A stretch of DNA of 64,000 bases from a virus, in the IMG/VR virus record IMGVR_UViG_3300009509_000015, positions 1-64,000 of that record; one strand, written 5' to 3'. Positions within the stretch are counted from its first letter, which is position 1. Each line of letters starts with the position of its first letter. Below the pieces are notes generated by a model. It saw only the letters and a list, made by a program, of their open reading frames with translations, did not search any database and was not told the DNA's origin. Position numbers and translations under genes: made by a program. Shown here piece after piece: positions 30,054 to 39,133 of this stretch.

Positions 30054-30361
30054 TGACCAAGTTTTTTCTATGGGGAATAAATGAAGATACATCTGAAAAG
30101 TTCTTATATGCTATAAGAGAGGCTATGCAACGTGCAACAGAACGTTTCTCATATGACGCATACTTACACAAACAGCCTTTAGGGGAAGAAATAGCAGAAC
30201 TGTATGAAGTAATAGAACCTACTAAGCTACACTACGCACCAAATTTATCTGAACATATAGGTTCTGTAAGAGAAGAACTATCGGTTAATTTTTCTAGTCT
30301 AAATATAGACACAGAGCCTGATGAACAACTTACTCCATATCATATAGCGTTCTCCCTATAA
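30053..30361 (+). CDS. hypothetical protein
   Basis: A 102-residue, mainly helical acidic protein. AAGGAG precedes the ATG, which overlaps the previous stop by one base. Last gene before the hairpin/promoter at 30389-30427. Confidence 0.55.
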   Translation: MTKFFLWGINEDTSEKFLYAIREAMQRATERFSYDAYLHKQPLGEEIAELYEVIEPTKLHYAPNLSEHIGSVREELSVNFSSLNIDTEPDEQLTPYHIAFSL

Positions 30362-30388
30362 ACAAACCTTAAAAAATTCACGAGTTTT

Positions 30389-30421
30389 CCACATACCCTT
30401 GCTAAGTAAAAGGGTATGTGG
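30389..30421 (+). terminator. 12-bp hairpin overlapping a promoter
   Basis: CCACATACCCTT 30389-30400 pairs with AAGGGTATGTGG 30410-30421. The -35 of the next promoter lies across its loop. No T tract follows, so termination is uncertain. Confidence 0.55.
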
Positions 30422-30427
30422 TATAAT
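30399..30427 (+). promoter_or_regulatory. promoter for the replication genes
   Basis: TTGCTA 30399-30404, 17 bp, TATAAT 30422-30427 with TGTGG before the -10, the same hairpin-promoter layout as at 28203-28240. Confidence 0.7.
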
Positions 30428-30445
30428 TGGGTATTGGAGGTTGAT

Positions 30446-30919
30446 ATGCCAATTTGTCCATACTGTAACAAAGAATCTAAAACACTACATAGTAAGTTCT
30501 GCCCTAAATGTGATAGGTTATTATATGAGTACGAGGGTAACTGGTACACATCTAACCCAATTCTAGCAATGATGGATAAGTACTCAGAAAGAATGAGCAT
30601 ACTTATGAGCGCAAGTAAACCTTTTGATGTTAAGTTCAGGTTTAAAACAAAAAGCCTCATGTACAAAACAGAAATTGCTAGGACTAAACAGCTATTCAAA
30701 GAGGCAGAACTTGATATTGATGTAGCACTAGAGGCTATTGATCTAGCGTTCTATGAATTTTCATGGAGAATGAACGGGAACATGGCAGACTTAGTTCCTG
30801 TGTTTCCTGCTTGCGTAGCTAGAGCTAAGGCAAAGGTTGAGTATGAAAGAGAGCAGTTAGAAAAACAAAAAATCTACGAACAAATGTTACGAGATAGGGA
30901 GAGTGCACTAAATGGCTAA
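30446..30919 (+). CDS. zinc-ribbon protein upstream of DNA polymerase
   Basis: A 157-residue protein. The N-terminal ribbon CPYCNK...FCPKCDR (residues 4-30) is followed by a long helical region and a charged C-terminal helix (EYEREQLEKQKIYEQ). GGAGG precedes ATG 30446. It overlaps the polymerase start by 8 bases, so a replication role is plausible but not shown. Confidence 0.6.
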   Translation: MPICPYCNKESKTLHSKFCPKCDRLLYEYEGNWYTSNPILAMMDKYSERMSILMSASKPFDVKFRFKTKSLMYKTEIARTKQLFKEAELDIDVALEAIDLAFYEFSWRMNGNMADLVPVFPACVARAKAKVEYEREQLEKQKIYEQMLRDRESALNG

Positions 30920-32780
30920 AGAAGTTCATATGGACTTTACTTTACCAAAGCTTGCACACACTATCATTACTGATGGGAGTGACCTACCAAAGTTTTATGA
31001 AGAGATAGGAAATTGGCCTATGCTATCATTCGACTTTGAGACTACTGGGCTGGATTATTATAATGACAACCCAGTAGGAGTAGCCATAGCTAATGGTAGG
31101 CACGCTTGGTATATACATGGCAGCGCCTTTATGGAGGTAACTCCTTGGCTAAAAGATAAGATGGGTAGAACAGATATAGAATGGGCAGGGCATAACCTAA
31201 AGTTCGACTTCCACCATCTTATGAACGCTGTAACAGACGAGCTACCAACTAAATATTTTGACACACAAATAGCACAATGGATGATAGATGAAAATGATTC
31301 TCTTGGGCTAAAACATTTAGGTAAAGTGCGACTTGACGCACAAGATGACATACCATCTTTCAGCGATTTGCTGATGTACACTAAAAAATTACGTGGAATT
31401 GCACGAAAAGACCTAGTAACTATCTGGGATATACCTGTAGAAGTACTTGGAACGTACGCAGCATACGATGCACGGCTAACCTATGATCTAGTTGATCTAT
31501 TAAAGAAAGATTTAGGTGACGAGGGCTTAGATAAGATATACTACGAACAAGAAATGCCATTCCTTGCTATGCTATTACGTATGGAACGTGCTGGAATTAC
31601 AGTTGACCAAGAGAAAGCTGCTATCTTAAAGGATAAATATGATATTATTATCAAAGATGTTCTATATAAGTTTGATAAGCGGGTAGCAGATATAAAATCT
31701 AAACTAGGAAAGCCAACAGAGGTTAATCCAAACTCTCCTCAACAACTAGCAGAGCTATTGTTCGAGGATATGGGTTTGAAATCTACTAAGAAAACAGCAT
31801 CAGGTGCTTTGTCTACCGCAGCCCTAGTATTACAAAGAATAAAGCGACAAGATAAGACTGGAATTGTTGAGCTTTTGATGGAGTATAAGAAGTATGAAAA
31901 GGTTGTCAACACATATCTTGTAAACATGCTTAGCAAGACAGATGCAGATGGTAGAATAAGAACCAACTTTAATCAAACTGGTACTGTTACTGGTAGGTTA
32001 AGCTCTAGTGGTAATCTAAACCTACAAAATATCCCTGCTCGTGGTGATACTGGTGCAGATGTACGTGATCTTTTTATTGCAAAGGCGGGGCATTTATTAA
32101 TAGGAATCGACTACTCACAGATCGAGCTACGTATTTTGGCTCATTACAGTAGAGATGAAAATTTAGTAAGAGCCTTTTATTGGGGTTCTGATCCACACCA
32201 GCTTACTGCTGATAGAATGGGTGTGCCTAGATATGTTGGCAAGTCAGTAAACTTTGGTACAATCTATGGGCAGGGTGCGCCAACACTAGCAGATCAAATA
32301 GAAAAAGCTGGAAAGCCAAGACCAAAAGAATCTCAAGCTGCCCAGTGGCTAAGAGCATATGATAAGCTATACCCATCTATTCCTAGGTGGAAAAAGATGG
32401 TACTAATAGAGGGTAGAAAGTACGGTTTTATTGAAACCCTTGGTGGTCGCCATAGGCACGCAGAGGGCTTAGATCATTATGATAATTATATAAGAGCAAG
32501 AGCAGAACGACAGCTTATTAATAGCAAAATTCAAGGTAGCGCTGGTGACGTAATCAATAGTGCTATGTTAAAAGTAGATAGGGATCAACATAATTTTGGA
32601 GCTACTACCTTATTACAAGTGCACGACGAGCTAACCCTAGAAGTACCAGAAGAGTATGCAGATGAGGCAGCAGTCTCAGTGCAGCGTAGAATGGAGGGTG
32701 AGCGAGAAGTATTTGGTATTTCAGTTCCTGTAATAGCAGAGCCATCAGTAGGACGTAGTTGGGCAGAGGTGAAAGGATGA
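30912..32780 (+). CDS. polA: DNA polymerase, family A, with 3'-5' exonuclease domain
   Basis: A 622-residue protein. Exonuclease motifs: FDFETTGLD (about 40), GHNLKFDFHHL (about 93), YAAYDARLTYD (about 178). Polymerase motif A DYSQIELR (about 400), motif B RYVGKSVNFGTIYG (about 438-451), motif C QVHDEL (about 570). All catalytic Asp/Glu are present. The Phe in NFG corresponds to the Phe form of position 762. No 5' nuclease domain, as is usual for phage enzymes. Phage replicative polymerase. Confidence 0.95.
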   Translation: MAKEVHMDFTLPKLAHTIITDGSDLPKFYEEIGNWPMLSFDFETTGLDYYNDNPVGVAIANGRHAWYIHGSAFMEVTPWLKDKMGRTDIEWAGHNLKFDFHHLMNAVTDELPTKYFDTQIAQWMIDENDSLGLKHLGKVRLDAQDDIPSFSDLLMYTKKLRGIARKDLVTIWDIPVEVLGTYAAYDARLTYDLVDLLKKDLGDEGLDKIYYEQEMPFLAMLLRMERAGITVDQEKAAILKDKYDIIIKDVLYKFDKRVADIKSKLGKPTEVNPNSPQQLAELLFEDMGLKSTKKTASGALSTAALVLQRIKRQDKTGIVELLMEYKKYEKVVNTYLVNMLSKTDADGRIRTNFNQTGTVTGRLSSSGNLNLQNIPARGDTGADVRDLFIAKAGHLLIGIDYSQIELRILAHYSRDENLVRAFYWGSDPHQLTADRMGVPRYVGKSVNFGTIYGQGAPTLADQIEKAGKPRPKESQAAQWLRAYDKLYPSIPRWKKMVLIEGRKYGFIETLGGRHRHAEGLDHYDNYIRARAERQLINSKIQGSAGDVINSAMLKVDRDQHNFGATTLLQVHDELTLEVPEEYADEAAVSVQRRMEGEREVFGISVPVIAEPSVGRSWAEVKG

Positions 32781-33793
32781 CAAAAGAGTATAATAAGTAC
32801 CCTGGATATGATCCTAGCATCGGTAGATTTGCTAGAGAGGCTAAGGATAGGTGGGGTAATCCAGAAGAAAATAGAATGTCCATTGTTAAATATGGCGTAC
32901 CATTTCTTGATAACCAATTGTATGGTATAGATATAGTTTCTGGTGAGCTAGTCCTAATTATTGGTGAGGAAAAGAACAGAAAGACAACCCTTACTGTTAA
33001 TATGTGGGTTAATATAATGACTGCCGAACTACCAGCAGAAAAACCACGTATTGTAATAGATACTTTGGAAAGTGGCTTACCACCAGAAGTATACCAAGAT
33101 CAAATTATTTCTAACCTAGCATCCAGATACTTAATGCAAAATGGGCATGTACCACCAACACATAGTATGGTATGTCCAGCCTGCAATAATGGCAAACCGT
33201 GCAAAGAATTAATAATTAGCCCTAAGTTTCTACGGTTTATGAACCGCACACCACAGCAGTCTGCTGTAATAGATAGGGCACTTGATGAAGTACAAAACTG
33301 GCCTATAGATATTTGGGGTGCTAATCTCAGTGAGGGAGATACACGTAATTTACATGCTACCATCAGCAAGATGGATCAAACCTCACGGTGGGTATGGGCA
33401 ACAGAGGAGTTGGGAGCTAAGATATTTGCAACAGATCACGTACAACAATACAGGTCTGAAGAGGCTTTCCTAAACGACTATGAGAAATTAATACGTGCTG
33501 TACTTGCAGTAGGTAACTTTGTTGCTGCTTATAGAACTGTAGTATTTATGGTATCTCAAATCTCGATGGGCACATTAAGAGAGGCTAAATCTGGCGGGAA
33601 AGTAAAATCTGCTGGAGGTAAAAAACCACACGAAGAAAGTAACGCAATCATTAAGACAAGCTATGAGCAACTGTCTGGGCAGCTAGGCATACATCTTGAG
33701 GACAGTAGATCAAGCGCCTCTGCAAGCTCAGCATTTATTCCAATAGACGATGTATCAGGAGCATTTTCACCAAATGAGTATCAAGACTACTAA
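32777..33793 (+). CDS. RecA/DnaB-like ATPase (probable replicative helicase)
   Basis: A 338-residue protein. Residues about 55-72 read GELVLIIGEEKNRKTTLTVN, a Walker A loop in which the usual last Gly is Arg (RKTT). A later strand VVFMVSQIS (about 260) matches the DnaB/RecA sensor strand. A Cys cluster (CPACNNGKPC, about 132) may bind zinc. ATG 32777 overlaps the polymerase stop (ATGA). Role as helicase or loader is inferred from fold and neighbours. Confidence 0.65.
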   Translation: MTKEYNKYPGYDPSIGRFAREAKDRWGNPEENRMSIVKYGVPFLDNQLYGIDIVSGELVLIIGEEKNRKTTLTVNMWVNIMTAELPAEKPRIVIDTLESGLPPEVYQDQIISNLASRYLMQNGHVPPTHSMVCPACNNGKPCKELIISPKFLRFMNRTPQQSAVIDRALDEVQNWPIDIWGANLSEGDTRNLHATISKMDQTSRWVWATEELGAKIFATDHVQQYRSEEAFLNDYEKLIRAVLAVGNFVAAYRTVVFMVSQISMGTLREAKSGGKVKSAGGKKPHEESNAIIKTSYEQLSGQLGIHLEDSRSSASASSAFIPIDDVSGAFSPNEYQDY

Positions 33794-34190
33794 TCCAACA
33801 GAAGAGGAAATACAACAGTTACTTGAGTATGAGGCAGATGATCTACAAGCCTCAATACATCAGCGCTATGGTGTTCCAATAGAAGAATGGGCAGTACCTC
33901 ACTTCTATGGGTATATGCGTAGAATGAAAAAACAGGGGGTTAGCGCCCGTAAAAGCTGGAATAGGTATTTGGAGTCATGTGACAGACAGTTTGGAGAGCC
34001 TTGTGGATGTTCTGTTGAGCCTGCACATTATTCTATTGACTTTGTGTATGACAATAAGAGAGTTGCCAATCTTTGTCCATATCATTGGTGGGTTAAAATG
34101 GTAACATTAAATCACGACGAGGGATCAGCAAGCAAGTTTGTTGAGGGTACACCAATCGGGAAATTTATGGAGGTTTATAAAATAAAATGA
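33774..34190 (+). CDS. hypothetical protein, primase/helicase neighbour
   Basis: A 138-residue protein. ATG 33774 overlaps the end of the ATPase gene. It has Cys and His residues (CDRQFGEPCGCSVEPAHY, then CPYHWW), which suggest a zinc site. No family recognised. Placed between the ATPase and another unknown gene in the replication block. Confidence 0.6.
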   Translation: MSIKTTNPTEEEIQQLLEYEADDLQASIHQRYGVPIEEWAVPHFYGYMRRMKKQGVSARKSWNRYLESCDRQFGEPCGCSVEPAHYSIDFVYDNKRVANLCPYHWWVKMVTLNHDEGSASKFVEGTPIGKFMEVYKIK

Positions 34191-35239
34191 TAAGTGAAAT
34201 GTCAATTACTTTTACAGATAATGCAGAGCAGGAACTTAAACAGCTTGCTGACGAATTACAATTAGTACCTATTGTTAAGTACATGAGCAACAACAAAGAA
34301 ATTCCAGAAGAGTTTCAAAAACTGGTTGTTGGCATGGTTGATACACTGTCCGATATGTTTGGTAGTGGGATACCAGTTGTTAGTAGTGACCCAATACATA
34401 CTCTTCGTGTAGCTAGCAGGGATATTAATCTATCTAAAGTACTAAGAGAACGTGGTATTGTTCGTCTGTACATGATGGCTAAAAGTTACACGGATGTTGA
34501 AATACCTAGTCTAGACGGTGGCACAGAAACAGTCCAAGTTAAAACCTACCAAACACTAATCAATCCAGATAGTGAACGTGGTGAAAACTTTGGTACTCAA
34601 GAAGATTTCTTGGGGTGGTTCTGTAGATCAGCACACGTATCACGAGCACTAGTCTTTATGCGCTTTGCTGCATATGATAGACTAATGAAACTAGAGTACT
34701 CACTTGAAGAGGCATTTAAAATATTAATAACTAAACCTTCGGTGATAACAAGAACAATTGAAAAGCTTGCTAGCTATAATAAAGATGGTAGTATCAAAGA
34801 GATCGACCCAGAAGTAGCTAGGTCTATGGCTAAGAAAGTTTTAACGGGGGAAGAGCAAGACTACCTACTTGAATTAGCTGAGCGTGTTATAGAAGAGGGA
34901 AATCCAGAGGATATACTGGATATGTATGATGCCTCGATCCCTGCTATTAGGAAAATCTTAGAAGAAGTTGCCATGCACGATAGCGCTAGAGATGCTGGAG
35001 AGATGGTTGAAGTTGATATTTTAAATGCTCCAGAAATATCTTATGGTTGGGATCATGATATAGGAGGCTTAGCTATACAGATGATAAAGAAAGGATATGA
35101 TGAAAATGATGACCAGTATATCTCATCAATCTATAACACCATCTTGCTGCCAGATACAATGGACGAATTACCTAAAGAGATATTAGACGATCTGGTTCGA
35201 CGTATCCCCATCAGATCATTCTCAGGTATTGACGACTAA
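34187..35239 (+). CDS. hypothetical protein of the replication block
   Basis: A 350-residue soluble, mostly helical protein with many acidic residues. It overlaps the gene upstream by four bases (ATGA). I see no Walker, nuclease or zinc motif. Its length and place suggest a replication or recombination accessory factor, but this rests on context only. Confidence 0.6.
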   Translation: MISEMSITFTDNAEQELKQLADELQLVPIVKYMSNNKEIPEEFQKLVVGMVDTLSDMFGSGIPVVSSDPIHTLRVASRDINLSKVLRERGIVRLYMMAKSYTDVEIPSLDGGTETVQVKTYQTLINPDSERGENFGTQEDFLGWFCRSAHVSRALVFMRFAAYDRLMKLEYSLEEAFKILITKPSVITRTIEKLASYNKDGSIKEIDPEVARSMAKKVLTGEEQDYLLELAERVIEEGNPEDILDMYDASIPAIRKILEEVAMHDSARDAGEMVEVDILNAPEISYGWDHDIGGLAIQMIKKGYDENDDQYISSIYNTILLPDTMDELPKEILDDLVRRIPIRSFSGIDD

Positions 35240-35257
35240 GTAAAAGTATGGTAAAAT
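35229..35257 (+). promoter_or_regulatory. promoter for the ERF gene
   Basis: TTGACG 35229-35234, 17 bp, TAAAAT 35252-35257. The -35 overlaps the end of the preceding gene. Confidence 0.7.
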
Positions 35258-35280
35258 ATTAATTACTACAGGAGGCTTAA

Positions 35281-36075
35281 ATGAAGAACATATATAAAGC
35301 AATAGGTAACGTAATGCAAGCACTAGGATCGGTAGAAAAAACTGGTCAAATGAAAGGTAAGGTGCAGTATGCTTACTATTCAGAGAATGATCTACTTAAC
35401 GCATTACGTCCATTATTTAAGACTAATGGGCTAGTAATTTTTCCTAGTGGTGTTAAGGAACGTGTTGTAGAAACTTACGAAACCAGCAGGGGTAACACAC
35501 AAAACCACATTGTTGCTACCTATCAGTTTACAATAGGGCATATTGACTCTGGTGAATCAGTCACTGTTGAAGTACAGGGTGAGGGTGCAGACTCTGGTGA
35601 CAAAAGTGTTAATAAAGCTGCAACAGGGGCTATGAAATACGCTCTACGACAAACTTTCATGGTTGCTACTGGTGATGACCCTGATGCTACCGACTCTGAT
35701 GCGCAAGCTCGTTCTACTAAGAGTGATCCAGCAGATGATAAAAAGAAACCTGATGCTAAGCAAACGCAAAAACAACAAGCTCCTAAGCAAGAACCAGAAA
35801 AGGTAAATCCAGAATGGATGGAAAAAGCGCTTAGCTACAAAATTCCTGAAGACGCACTATTTCCTGGGAAAGAACTGCGCTATTTACTAAAAGATAAGAC
35901 CGCAGGCCCAATGGTCATAGAGTACTTATGTGGTCATGATCCTAACGGCGACGGTAATATGTTTGAAGTTAAAACAGAGGAGGACGAAAGCTTACAAAAC
36001 GCTGCTCTATATGTCCACAAGTTCAATGAAGACTACAAGAAAATGTTGGAGGAGTATAAGGCAACTGTTAATTAG
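35281..36075 (+). CDS. erf: ERF-family single-strand annealing protein
   Basis: A 264-residue protein. The first 140 residues match the ERF pattern: YYSENDLLNALRPLFKTNGL, then GEGADSGDKSVNKAATGAMKYALRQTF. A Lys/Gln/Pro-rich linker (about 150-180) and a C-terminal helical region follow. ERF proteins bind single-stranded DNA and promote annealing in phage recombination. AGGAGG precedes the ATG. Confidence 0.9.
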   Translation: MKNIYKAIGNVMQALGSVEKTGQMKGKVQYAYYSENDLLNALRPLFKTNGLVIFPSGVKERVVETYETSRGNTQNHIVATYQFTIGHIDSGESVTVEVQGEGADSGDKSVNKAATGAMKYALRQTFMVATGDDPDATDSDAQARSTKSDPADDKKKPDAKQTQKQQAPKQEPEKVNPEWMEKALSYKIPEDALFPGKELRYLLKDKTAGPMVIEYLCGHDPNGDGNMFEVKTEEDESLQNAALYVHKFNEDYKKMLEEYKATVN

Positions 36076-36093
36076 TTTGATCGGCGGTGAAAC

Positions 36094-36126
36094 AAAAAGC
36101 CCCTGGTTTTTAGCCAGGGGTTTTTG
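36094..36126. terminator. bidirectional terminator between convergent arms
   Basis: CCCCTGG 36100-36106 pairs with CCAGGGG 36114-36120, flanked by AAAAAG on the left and TTTTTG on the right, so it can work on both strands. Confidence 0.9.
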
Positions 36127-36143
36127 CTTTATCTATTTATGAT

Positions 36144-37604
36144 TTAGTATCTATACTTTTTTCCTCTGCTCTTTGCGTGCTCACGCAACATTTCTAAGTA
36201 TAGTTCCTCATTAGATGAATTATAAACAGTACCATTAACTAATGCTTGTCCTTCATTAATAGGTATGTGAATAATATTGGTATCAGCCTCCGTATAGTGC
36301 ACCAAAGCGAGTCCTTGACTCCATTGCTGATCTTTCTTTCTCCCAGGTACTGTACCATCTACTTTACAAGCAGCCCCTGGAGTGTAGGCAACAACAACAT
36401 AGTAACCATATCTACCATAAATTGTTTTGCTTGCCATTTCACCACGATGAATGTGACCAAAAATAACATTACAGTCTTTATCTTTTAGCATCTTAATTGC
36501 TGTAGTGCCTGGAGCGCCAGCAATATCACCATGTACTGCAACAGTGGTATCGTTGATCCATACCTGTCCATTAGGATAGTCACCAACCCACTCAATACCC
36601 ATACTCTGTAAACCTAACAGGCTAGGTATACTCCACGCCTCTGGTTCGTCTATAGCCTGGGCAGACTGTAGTGTATATGCTGCTGGAATTTGTTTGATAA
36701 TAGCATTGTCAAGTCTAACATCATGATTACCTTGGAGAACGTACATTTCGGTCTTCTTACCAGCAGCACTACGCATCATCCCCAACCACCACGCAGCCTC
36801 AAATATAGCAGGTTGTGTAGTATGTGTTAATTCTGGAGATCGTAGAAACTTATCACTAAAATCTGGTAAGTCAAGCATGTCTCCAAGGAAAATAATTTTA
36901 TCAAGCTTGTAAGATGCTACAATATCTAAAGCAATACTTAATACCTTTCTGTCGTGAAAAGGTGTTAGCTCACCAGAAAATAAGTCTCTATAAAAACCAA
37001 AGTGCGTATCAGGTACAATAAGGGCAGTCTCCAAACCTTTAGGAGCACTAAATTCTTTTTGTGTATGCGGATAAGATACGTGCATTTCCACTGGAGTAAT
37101 TACTGGAAACACAGGAACTGGTTTCTTACGAATTAGCCAAGCTTTAACTTGGAGTAGCTGCTGTACATACATACCACCAGAGTCGTATACATAGCTCCCA
37201 TCACCAATTGTTCCAGAGCCATCCCAGTGTATATCTTTTTTAACATCTTTACGGGGAGTTTCCCATTTATTTACTACATGCCTCTCTACTTCCCAAACAT
37301 CTAAGTCAACTTGGCAAAAAGCAAGCAACTCTTCAAGCGTGGTAATTCTTGGATCAGATGAAGTTAATGATGCGTGATTAGCGTCAGTCGAGGATTCTTT
37401 AACATTAAACATGCCCTCGTCCTGTTCTGGTTCATAACCAGTTTCTTTTATCCATGCTCTAAGATAGCGTCTCAAGGTACTATCTGCTATCCCCTCAACC
37501 TCAATTGCTAAGCCATTCTTGTAGCGCCATGCTAGTTCTCTCTTTTGTTTTTCTGTTAGTAAATTCCAAAGAGAGGTGTGTGGATTGTGCCTTCGTTTTG
37601 TCAC
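36144..37604 (-). CDS. metallophosphoesterase with N-terminal helix-turn-helix
   Basis: A 486-residue protein. Residues about 1-55 look like a DNA-binding helix-turn-helix (IADSTLRRYLRAWIKE). The C-terminal half has the calcineurin-like phosphoesterase motifs: PDTHFG, GDMLDLPD, GNHDVRLD, VHGD and GHIHRG. The metal-binding residues are all present. Substrate unknown; possible roles are DNA repair or phosphate removal. It is the last gene of the leftward arm. Confidence 0.85.
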   Translation of the reverse strand: MTKRRHNPHTSLWNLLTEKQKRELAWRYKNGLAIEVEGIADSTLRRYLRAWIKETGYEPEQDEGMFNVKESSTDANHASLTSSDPRITTLEELLAFCQVDLDVWEVERHVVNKWETPRKDVKKDIHWDGSGTIGDGSYVYDSGGMYVQQLLQVKAWLIRKKPVPVFPVITPVEMHVSYPHTQKEFSAPKGLETALIVPDTHFGFYRDLFSGELTPFHDRKVLSIALDIVASYKLDKIIFLGDMLDLPDFSDKFLRSPELTHTTQPAIFEAAWWLGMMRSAAGKKTEMYVLQGNHDVRLDNAIIKQIPAAYTLQSAQAIDEPEAWSIPSLLGLQSMGIEWVGDYPNGQVWINDTTVAVHGDIAGAPGTTAIKMLKDKDCNVIFGHIHRGEMASKTIYGRYGYYVVVAYTPGAACKVDGTVPGRKKDQQWSQGLALVHYTEADTNIIHIPINEGQALVNGTVYNSSNEELYLEMLREHAKSRGKKYRY

Positions 37605-37612
37605 ATAGCCTC

Positions 37613-37966
37613 CTAGTTGTTTTCCCTATTTTTTATAGCGTGATACAAGGCAATGAAATCCCCCACAGTTATCTTGTTTTCATTGAAGTTTAACGCCACA
37701 GCTTTCCTAGGATAGTCTTCCTCATAGGTATTAGCATAAGCTTTACCTACAGGAATGAAAGGGTCTAGTGCTCTATCAAACTCATCACGACATAGTTCTT
37801 TTACTTTAAGAACGTCTTCTTTTCTCAAGCCTGGACAAGGATAAAGCTCTTTGTATGTGGCTTCAACTACACTTTGTCTAGTTGGAAAGCCAAAGTCTAC
37901 AAGAGCTTGTGCCGTGTCTTCAGGTAGTACGTCAAATAGATCGCTAGGCTTGTCAGTATTTACCAT
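37613..37966 (-). CDS. hypothetical protein, possible helix-hairpin-helix
   Basis: A 117-residue protein. The N-terminal part (VDFGFPTRQSVVEA...LYPCPGLRKEDVLKV) recalls the helix-hairpin-helix of RNA polymerase alpha C-terminal domains, but the match is loose. First gene after the promoter at 37988. Confidence 0.5.
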   Translation of the reverse strand: MVNTDKPSDLFDVLPEDTAQALVDFGFPTRQSVVEATYKELYPCPGLRKEDVLKVKELCRDEFDRALDPFIPVGKAYANTYEEDYPRKAVALNFNENKITVGDFIALYHAIKNRENN

Positions 37967-37987
37967 AATCTATACCTCCAGAACAGT

Positions 37988-38016
37988 ATTATACCACAAA
38001 AGTTCTGGAAAAGCAA
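37988..38016 (-). promoter_or_regulatory. minus-strand promoter with flanking inverted repeat
   Basis: On the minus strand, TTGCTT (38016-38011), 17 bp, TATAAT (37993-37988). CCAGAAC 37978-37984 and GTTCTGG 38002-38008 flank the -10 and could form an operator. Confidence 0.75.
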
Positions 38017-38019
38017 GGG

Positions 38020-38379
38020 TTAAGGTACACGTAAAACAGCAAGCGTTACTGATGTAACCTGATCGTAAGTTAATTTAACAGCACGTTCGATGCTGTTATC
38101 TGCATCATTGCCTTCATAAGAACCAGTAAATGGGCCTATAAAGCGCTCTTCACCTGCTGTACAAACAACTGTTCTATCTGCAACAGCTAGGTCAGAGTCA
38201 ACAACCTGTGGTGTGTGAATCGTAATTGTGCAATCAGAACCACCACCATTAACAATATGTACGAATGTGTTCTTCTGAGAGTTGTCAAAAACATTTCCGT
38301 CACCAGAAGCTGCTGCTGAATAAGTAGCCTCAAGTCCTGTTCTTACAATATCCTGTACGGTGATTTGAGTAGTAGCCAT
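38020..38379 (-). CDS. small virion-protein-like beta protein
   Basis: A 119-residue protein rich in Thr, Val and Gly, with a pattern (TYSAAASGDGNVFDNSQKN, then IVNGGGSDCTITI) common in small phage structural proteins. Overlaps the next gene upstream by one base. Exact role unknown. Confidence 0.55.
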   Translation of the reverse strand: MATTQITVQDIVRTGLEATYSAAASGDGNVFDNSQKNTFVHIVNGGGSDCTITIHTPQVVDSDLAVADRTVVCTAGEERFIGPFTGSYEGNDADNSIERAVKLTYDQVTSVTLAVLRVP

Positions 38380-38681
38380 TAGTTATCCTCCAATATTTTT
38401 TTAGCTTTACCATTTGCTAGCTCAGCTAACTCTTTTATAATATTATCTTTGTCCTTAGCTTGTTTTCTAAGTTCTCTGTTTTCTGATCTAAGGTCTGAAA
38501 TCTCCTCTTTTAGATAAGAGATAGTTTCTTGAGCAGCGCCAGCAATCTCATCAATAGAAGTTAAAGATGTTGAAAGAGTATCAATCTGATTCTTTCTGCT
38601 AGCCATAAATAGATCAAAGATTTTGGTTAATATCAGCGTGATTAAACTAGCAATGATTGGAAATAATACTTCGTTAGTCAT
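38379..38681 (-). CDS. membrane-anchored coiled-coil protein
   Basis: A 100-residue protein. One N-terminal membrane helix (about 5-24) followed by a long coiled coil (ISDLRSENRELRKQAKDKDN). This layout fits an i-spanin or another lysis accessory, but hosts without an outer membrane do not need one. It lies near the lysis genes. Confidence 0.55.
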   Translation of the reverse strand: MTNEVLFPIIASLITLILTKIFDLFMASRKNQIDTLSTSLTSIDEIAGAAQETISYLKEEISDLRSENRELRKQAKDKDNIIKELAELANGKAKKILEDN

Positions 38682-39108
38682 ACCTTAACCTCCAATAAGC
38701 CCATCCTCCGAGAATGGAGACGATTGCGTATGTACCGCCAGGAAAGCTTATTGTGTTAAGAGTAATTAATAACGCCGACATAAAAGACCAGACTCCAACG
38801 GATACTAGTACAATAATTCTTTCAACGTTAAGCCACCCCGCAAACCTAGACGATACTAGTGCTATGCCAAGAAACAAAAAAACTCCAGCCCAAAACTCAA
38901 CACCACCATGTATGTTAAGGATGCGCTCGAATCCTGTTCCTGTGACATAAGTCCTTCCTAATATTAAAACAAATGCCCACCACAAAGCAAGCAAAGACAA
39001 TAGTGCCTCAACAGGTGATGGATCGGCTATTAGTAGGGGTGCTATGAAACGATCAAAGAACCTTCTAGACCATTTATCTTTAACAGGAGTCTTCTCTTCT
39101 ATTTTCAT
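38674..39108 (-). CDS. multi-pass membrane protein
   Basis: A 144-residue protein with about four membrane helices. No signature that I recognise. It lies in the lysis region and could be a holin or antiholin partner. Confidence 0.55.
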   Translation of the reverse strand: MKIEEKTPVKDKWSRRFFDRFIAPLLIADPSPVEALLSLLALWWAFVLILGRTYVTGTGFERILNIHGGVEFWAGVFLFLGIALVSSRFAGWLNVERIIVLVSVGVWSFMSALLITLNTISFPGGTYAIVSILGGWAYWRLRYD

Positions 39109-39133
39109 TTATACCTCTTAATACTACAATTGC

